DNA from: Methanoculleus taiwanensis
GTDB lineage: Archaea; Halobacteriota; Methanomicrobia; Methanomicrobiales; Methanoculleaceae
DNA length: 64,000 nucleotides
Direction of reading: 5' to 3'
NCBI RefSeq assembly: GCF_004102725.1
Contig: NZ_LHQS01000002.1
Span: 62,001 to 126,000 of the forward strand
The position numbers were made by a program, and so were the translations under genes. Positions 59,901 through 64,000 of the stretch are shown here, piece by piece. The notes beneath the pieces are model-generated. The model had not been told where the DNA came from and searched no databases. It saw only the letters and a program-made list of their open reading frames with translations. The stretch's first letter is position 1. Each line of letters opens with the position of its first letter.

Positions 59901-62900
59901 TCACATAAAGTCCGCAAGCCCGAGCTGCTGTTCTGCCGGCGTGCCGAAGGTCGACTCGATGGACATATCGATGACGCGCACCCGCTGTTTCGTGTACTCG
60001 GAGATCGCGTAGGTCTCGCAGATCTCCCGGGAAACGGCGAGGTACTTCTTCACCGAGCCTTCATGGACCGTGGCGATGACGTTCCCCTTGCACTTGGTGC
60101 ACTTCCCTGCAAGCGGCATCCGCCGGTACTTCGAGTTGCATTTCGTGCATCGGAGTTTCTGCTTCGAGAACGCGTTGAGGTTTCCCATCAGGTCTCGGAT
60201 GAAGTGGGTATTTAAGACCCGCTCGGCGACGTCGTCCGCATCCACCGCTCTGATCTTCTTGGCGAGCGTCAGTTCCGCCTCGAGTTTCTCGAGCATTGTG
60301 CCGAGGATGGTATAGGTGGAGACGAGGGGCCCTGCCGAGATATCGCTTGTCGGGTGCGTAAAAAGGAACCCTTCGATCTGGGCGGGAGTGCCGAGCCTCC
60401 GCTCAACCCGGTCGATGAGTTTGTCGAGGTCTTTCGGGTGGGTGTAGTTCAGTGCGGCGAGGTAGAATTCAAGCGGATAGTGGTCGCCGACATCGACGTT
60501 ATGGCTCTCTTTATCGACCTCGGCGGGATCGAGACGGGTGGTGAGGACGAGCGGGGCGTCCATTGTCCCGCCCCGGGTCTCCGGGAGGTACGAGCGCGAG
60601 AAGTTGATCAGGCCGTCGAGGAGGAGCATGACGCAGTCCTCGTCACCGTCGCATTGGCCGGTGAAGATCCCGTTCGCGACGAGCGTATGGGTGTCGGCGA
60701 CCGTGAGGCAGTAAACCCGGTCTTCGAGCGCCCTGACGATCTCCCGGCCGGTGATCTCGTCGCAGATCGGCATAGTTCCCTCGATCACCGGTATGCGGTC
60801 GCCGATATTCACCTCTTGAGCGGAGATCCTGCGGAGGTAGTCCGTATCCCAGACAAGCATGGTATGGTCGGATGTTACCGTGAGGAGCCTCCCGCGTTTT
60901 GTCTCGAAGCGTATCAGGTGTGCCGGCGCACGGTGCACCGAGACCGATGTGATCTTCTTCATCCTGACTGTGCCCTGCGGATCGATGCTCCTCGTAAAGA
61001 AGGTCCTCGCCGGGTCGGAGTAGAACGTCCCCTGGTGATCGAGACCGGGGTTGCTGATATCGAAGTTCTCGACGACGAACTGCCGGATGGGCACCGTTGC
61101 CCATGCCCTGCCGTCGAAGACTTCGATCTCCGTATCGCCCGCAAAGCAGTTTCGCCGTTTTGCAGCATGGAAGAAGGGGTGGCCGTAGCCGACACCGGCC
61201 TTCGAAAACCCGATCACCCGGGCAAGGACACCTGCGCTCGTGTGGGGGGCAAGCCCCATGACGAGGTGCCCGGGAAGGTCGTTCCGGTCGGTGATCCGGT
61301 AAAACGGTTCAAGGCCGTAGAATTTCTCCAGGAGTTCATCGATAAACTTGGCCACGCGGATAAGCCACGCGGCGCAGTCTTCCGAGACGAGGATGTCCTG
61401 GTGGCGCAGCTCGAGAACCTGAGAGCGTTCGGTGAGTTCCGCACCGTATATGTCGTGGGTATACCCGAGGCTCGCGAGTTTCTCGATGGAGACGCCGACC
61501 TCGTCCGGCCGGAAGTGGGTGAGCGGGAGGTCGATCATATCATACCGGGACGTACCGTCTTTGAAGACGTAGAGCTCGTTCGTCGCCCGCAGAATCCCTT
61601 TCTCGATCGGCTCCACCGGCCGGTCGCGGGAGATAAGCCCCTTGACGCCTTTCAGAAGCGAAACCGCGCTCTCCCGCATACCGAGCCGGGCGAGGGCGGC
61701 AGCGTACTCCGCCTTGACGTTCACCGTCACCTTCTGGAGGCAGACGGCGGCCGCACCGCAGGCCGGGCAGAGGAGTTCCTTCGTCTCCCGCTCGCACCGG
61801 GGACAGCGGAAGACCGGGACGGTGTGCCCGCCGCAGTCGCAGAGGTTCTTGTACGTCCGTGTGCCGCAGGCGGTGCAGCGGCGGTCACCGACCTCAATCT
61901 CGATCTGTCCGCCATCGGTATTCGACCGGTGCTTGTAGGAGATCGCCTCCTGGAACGACCGGCGGGAGCCGCCGGCATCGCCGATGGGGAAGAGCGAGTG
62001 GGGTGGCGGCTTCATCTCGCGGGCCTTGGATTTGCCGGGTCTGCCCATTCTTCCGCCGATCCTGGTGCCGGCACGGGATCGAAGCCGAAACCCGGAGAGG
62101 TGCATCACGAGCCCGAGCGAATCGTCGGTGGGAGCGTCTGTCCAGGTCTCCCGTTTCCGGAGCTGGAGCGTCAGGCCGAGGCAGGTGAGCAGCACCAGAT
62201 ACTCGCCGATGACTATCCGGTCGCCCTCTATGCGGTGAAAGACGAGGAGTTCTTCAAGGATAGCCTTTGCATCCGGGGTATTCGGCAGTTTCAGCGCCCC
62301 GTCCTCGATCACCCCGCTTTCGGCAACCCGGTCGGCAAGGGTGGCGATGTTGGCCGGGGTGATATCGTCCCAGAGGTAGGTGTAGTCCGGGTGGAGGTAC
62401 GCCCCGTCGAGGGCAAACTCGATCGCCTCCATCTCGTTCTCGGGGTGGCGGACGCCGCCCTCCTGCAGCCACCACTCCTCACAGTAGCAGGGCGGCATCA
62501 GCGGGTGATTGTTCTCGAGGAACTCTCCGTAGCTGATGAGGATCTCACCGATGTCGATGATGTCCTCCACCTGTGACGCAAGAGAACGTGCTTTCGCCGC
62601 ATCGTCGATCCGCAGAACCTCGCCGCTCTTCAGCCTGACGGTCGGGCCCTGGATGGAGTCTACCGGCACAATCCCGGCGGCTTTTCCCGGCCGTTCGATC
62701 TTCATCTGCGTGCCGACGGCAAGGAAATCACCGAGGATATGAAGGGTTGCAGGGTGGAGGCCTGCGGCGGCAAACCCGGTATTCCGCGAACGGCCGAACC
62801 GGAGGCGAAACCCGCCCTTCCTCATCGGGTAGGAGAAGACCGGCCGGCCGCCGATGAGGTCGCGGAGGTATTTATCCTTCGGTTTAACGGCAGCGCCTTT

Positions 62901-63782
62901 GTCGTCGTCGCTGCTGCTCGTTGTCGCCCCGCCGATCAGCTCCTCGAGCCAGTCCCAGCCCTCCATCTTCATCTTCCGGACGTTCTTTAAGACCTTCGGG
63001 GCTTTGAGCGCGAGCCCCTCCGCGACGACGAGCGCCATCCCGCCCCGCACCGTATTCGTCTCCACCCGTTCGAGGTTCCGGTAGCCGCTCACCTCCTGCT
63101 GTTCCGTCGGCTCACCGTCGATGCAGACGGGGCAGTTAGTGATGATCATCCGCAGTTCCTTCTCGCTCGGGAGGTACTGCAGGCTCATGATATTGTTGTA
63201 CTGCCGGATCTCCTCGATGTACCGCTCGACCTCTTCGGGGCGGGGGATATAGCGGTTGATCCCGAGTGCCTGCCGGACGTAGTCCCCGACGAGGACGGAG
63301 AGCGCCTGAGCGGTTCCGCCAGCACTCCGGATGGGTCCCGCATAGTAGATCTTGAGATACTCCGTCCCGTCGTCGTTCTTGCCGAGGGCAACCTTCCCGA
63401 TACCCTCGGTGGGGGCGGCCACGACCCCCTCCGTCAGCAGCGCCATCGATGCCCTGATGGCGTGGTCGAGGATCTCCTCCGTCGTCGTCTCACCGAAGGT
63501 TCGCTTTACAAAATCGTCGCCTATCTTGAGAGCGGCCTCTTCACGCGACATCTGCTGCTCAAGCTCCCGGAGACGTGCAGCGACACCCGTGTAACCGAGA
63601 AGCGCCTCCACGCGATCGGCAAGGTCGCTTGCGATGGGAATTTCGGGCTCCACGGCGGGATCGAGGCCGCGGGAGCGTGCGGCTCGCGCAACCGCCATCG
63701 CGGATTGCAGTCCGGAGTCGAGCCGGTTGAAATACACCCCAAGCGCCGGTGAGAACTCCATACCATTCTGATGGGCATTCAC
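59901..63782 (-). CDS. polC: DNA polymerase D large subunit DP2, with mini-intein
   Basis: 1293 residues, of which 165 are an intein; mature protein 1128. DP2 is the catalytic large subunit of the euryarchaeal replicative polymerase. Two clusters of zinc sites are seen: [21 protein letters not shown] with CPRC and CPAC before the catalytic region, and [22 protein letters not shown] near the end. The catalytic motif [11 protein letters not shown] holds the aspartates and is interrupted after the Asn by the intein, as in other DP2 inteins. Host residues continue with [20 protein letters not shown]1 is not in the window. Start ATG matches the family N-terminus. Confidence 0.97.
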   Translation of the reverse strand: MNAHQNGMEFSPALGVYFNRLDSGLQSAMAVARAARSRGLDPAVEPEIPIASDLADRVEALLGYTGVAARLRELEQQMSREEAALKIGDDFVKRTFGETTTEEILDHAIRASMALLTEGVVAAPTEGIGKVALGKNDDGTEYLKIYYAGPIRSAGGTAQALSVLVGDYVRQALGINRYIPRPEEVERYIEEIRQYNNIMSLQYLPSEKELRMIITNCPVCIDGEPTEQQEVSGYRNLERVETNTVRGGMALVVAEGLALKAPKVLKNVRKMKMEGWDWLEELIGGATTSSSDDDKGAAVKPKDKYLRDLIGGRPVFSYPMRKGGFRLRFGRSRNTGFAAAGLHPATLHILGDFLAVGTQMKIERPGKAAGIVPVDSIQGPTVRLKSGEVLRIDDAAKARSLASQVEDIIDIGEILISYGEFLENNHPLMPPCYCEEWWLQEGGVRHPENEMEAIEFALDGAYLHPDYTYLWDDITPANIATLADRVAESGVIEDGALKLPNTPDAKAILEELLVFHRIEGDRIVIGEYLVLLTCLGLTLQLRKRETWTDAPTDDSLGLVMHLSGFRLRSRAGTRIGGRMGRPGKSKAREMKPPPHSLFPIGDAGGSRRSFQEAISYKHRSNTDGGQIEIEVGDRRCTACGTRTYKNLCDCGGHTVPVFRCPRCERETKELLCPACGAAAVCLQKVTVNVKAEYAAALARLGMRESAVSLLKGVKGLISRDRPVEPIEKGILRATNELYVFKDGTSRYDMIDLPLTHFRPDEVGVSIEKLASLGYTHDIYGAELTERSQVLELRHQDILVSEDCAAWLIRVAKFIDELLEKFYGLEPFYRITDRNDLPGHLVMGLAPHTSAGVLARVIGFSKAGVGYGHPFFHAAKRRNCFAGDTEIEVFDGRAWATVPIRQFVVENFDISNPGLDHQGTFYSDPARTFFTRSIDPQGTVRMKKITSVSVHRAPAHLIRFETKRGRLLTVTSDHTMLVWDTDYLRRISAQEVNIGDRIPVIEGTMPICDEITGREIVRALEDRVYCLTVADTHTLVANGIFTGQCDGDEDCVMLLLDGLINFSRSYLPETRGGTMDAPLVLTTRLDPAEVDKESHNVDVGDHYPLEFYLAALNYTHPKDLDKLIDRVERRLGTPAQIEGFLFTHPTSDISAGPLVSTYTILGTMLEKLEAELTLAKKIRAVDADDVAERVLNTHFIRDLMGNLNAFSKQKLRCTKCNSKYRRMPLAGKCTKCKGNVIATVHEGSVKKYLAVSREICETYAISEYTKQRVRVIDMSIESTFGTPAEQQLGLADFM
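60654..61148 (-). mobile_element. Mini-intein in DP2 (no homing endonuclease)
   Basis: 165 residues, codons 879-1043 of the gene. It starts with Cys1 in [13 protein letters not shown] (block A), has TSDHTMLVW (block B, with the conserved His), continues with the block F region [15 protein letters not shown], and ends in FTGQ before Cys+1 of the host (CDGDED). The C-terminal residue is Gln and not Asn, and the penultimate is Gly and not His, which is recorded for some DP2 inteins. No LAGLIDADG endonuclease is present. It must splice out for the polymerase to be active. Confidence 0.9.
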
Positions 63783-63855
63783 CGATTTATCATTTCGGAA
63801 TCTGACTGAGGGAAAGATGAGAGAACTGAAAGCGGAAGTTTGGTCAGGCAGCCCG

Positions 63856-64000
63856 CTACCGCTCTTCTTTCAGTGCATCGGTCAGCGGTTTTGCCCCGGG
63901 CTCCCCCATCTTCCAGAGGATCAGTGCGGCACATGTCTGGATCTTCGGGTCGGGGTGGTTTATCACACCGGTGAGCGGCTTGACCGCCGGTTCGCCGATG
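63856..64000 (-). CDS. HEAT/PBS-lyase-repeat protein, C-terminal end only
   Basis: The stop is a TAG at 63856-63858 and the frame is open to the window edge, so 47 C-terminal residues are seen. They show two repeat-like units with the pattern [31 protein letters not shown] then [15 protein letters not shown], typical of HEAT_PBS repeats. Such repeats act in protein-protein contact; the rest of the gene lies outside. It is upstream of DP2 on the same strand. Confidence 0.8.
   Translation of the reverse strand, partial: IGEPAVKPLTGVINHPDPKIQTCAALILWKMGEPGAKPLTDALKEER

Noticed and set aside
60354-62576. A 740-codon open frame on the plus strand opposite the DP2 gene
   Set aside because: It is antisense to a clearly conserved polymerase gene; such long shadows are common in GC-rich DNA where third positions avoid stop codons. 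No family likeness.
1-64000. CRISPR arrays, insertion sequences and rRNA genes
   Set aside because: No evenly spaced repeats, no transposase or terminal repeat pairs and no rRNA-like sequence were found by reading; the recombinase-like gene at 30.1-30.8 kb has no mobile element around it.

Overview
The window is GC-rich archaeal chromosome, most likely from a methanogen of the Methanomicrobiales (Methanoculleus-like; this placement is inference from protein style, and no methanogenesis gene is present to prove it). The archaeal assignment rests on a group II chaperonin, D-family DNA polymerase large subunit with an intein, OB-fold RPA, TiaS, aIF1A, deoxyhypusine synthase, CTP-dependent riboflavin kinase, an archaeal mevalonate operon, a CCA-less tRNA-Leu and many TATA-type promoters, several about 26-28 nt from the start codon (leaderless transcripts).

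Layout. 1-8.2 kb: a DUF255 thioredoxin-fold protein (cut by the window edge), an OsmC protein, an MBL-rhodanese protein, an ADP-forming acyl-CoA synthetase with beta-alpha domain order, an MFS exporter and a DUF1622 membrane protein. 8.2-13.2 kb: CDF transporter fused to a NifX-like domain, Nudix hydrolase, type-4 uracil-DNA glycosylase, orphan trpF, lysS and a YwbE-like gene. 13.4-19.4 kb: three tandem paralogous membrane histidine kinases with no response regulator beside them. 19.6-26.5 kb: thermosome, COG1395 regulator, tiaS, a probable structured non-coding RNA locus, a GNAT acetyltransferase, deoxyhypusine synthase and pyrF. 26.5-30.8 kb: a free-standing class III RNR-like zinc/glycyl-radical module coupled to a CbiZ-zinc-finger fusion, DUF1858, the RPA operon and a catalytically dead serine-recombinase-like DNA-binding protein. 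30.9-39.7 kb: ribB-ribK; a mevalonate operon (regulator, HMG-CoA synthase, thiolase, DUF35 protein); trm5, divergent HMG-CoA reductase, rimI and DUF1015.

39.9-43.6 kb: a six-gene translationally coupled cassette made of a lipoprotein and five proteins with single N-terminal membrane segments resembling pilin-like proteins. 43.7-64 kb: aIF1A, an endonuclease III relative, flavodoxin, a transglutaminase-like secreted protein, a BaiN/HI0933-type flavoprotein, a degenerate RNase III-like protein, fasciclin and LEA-like cell-surface proteins, a UbiA prenyltransferase, several small membrane or secreted proteins, an acetate-type SatP transporter, an alpha/beta hydrolase, a CPBP-like protein, tRNA-Leu(CAA), a BofA-like protein, the intein-bearing DP2 gene and the tail of a HEAT-repeat gene.

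Functionally the window is a mixture of core information processing (replication, repair, translation, tRNA modification), cofactor and lipid precursor synthesis, and accessory surface or signalling genes. The best candidates for something new are the pilin-like cassette, the structured RNA locus at 23.64-23.96 kb, the RNR-module/CbiZ pair, and several paralogues that kept the fold but lost catalytic residues.
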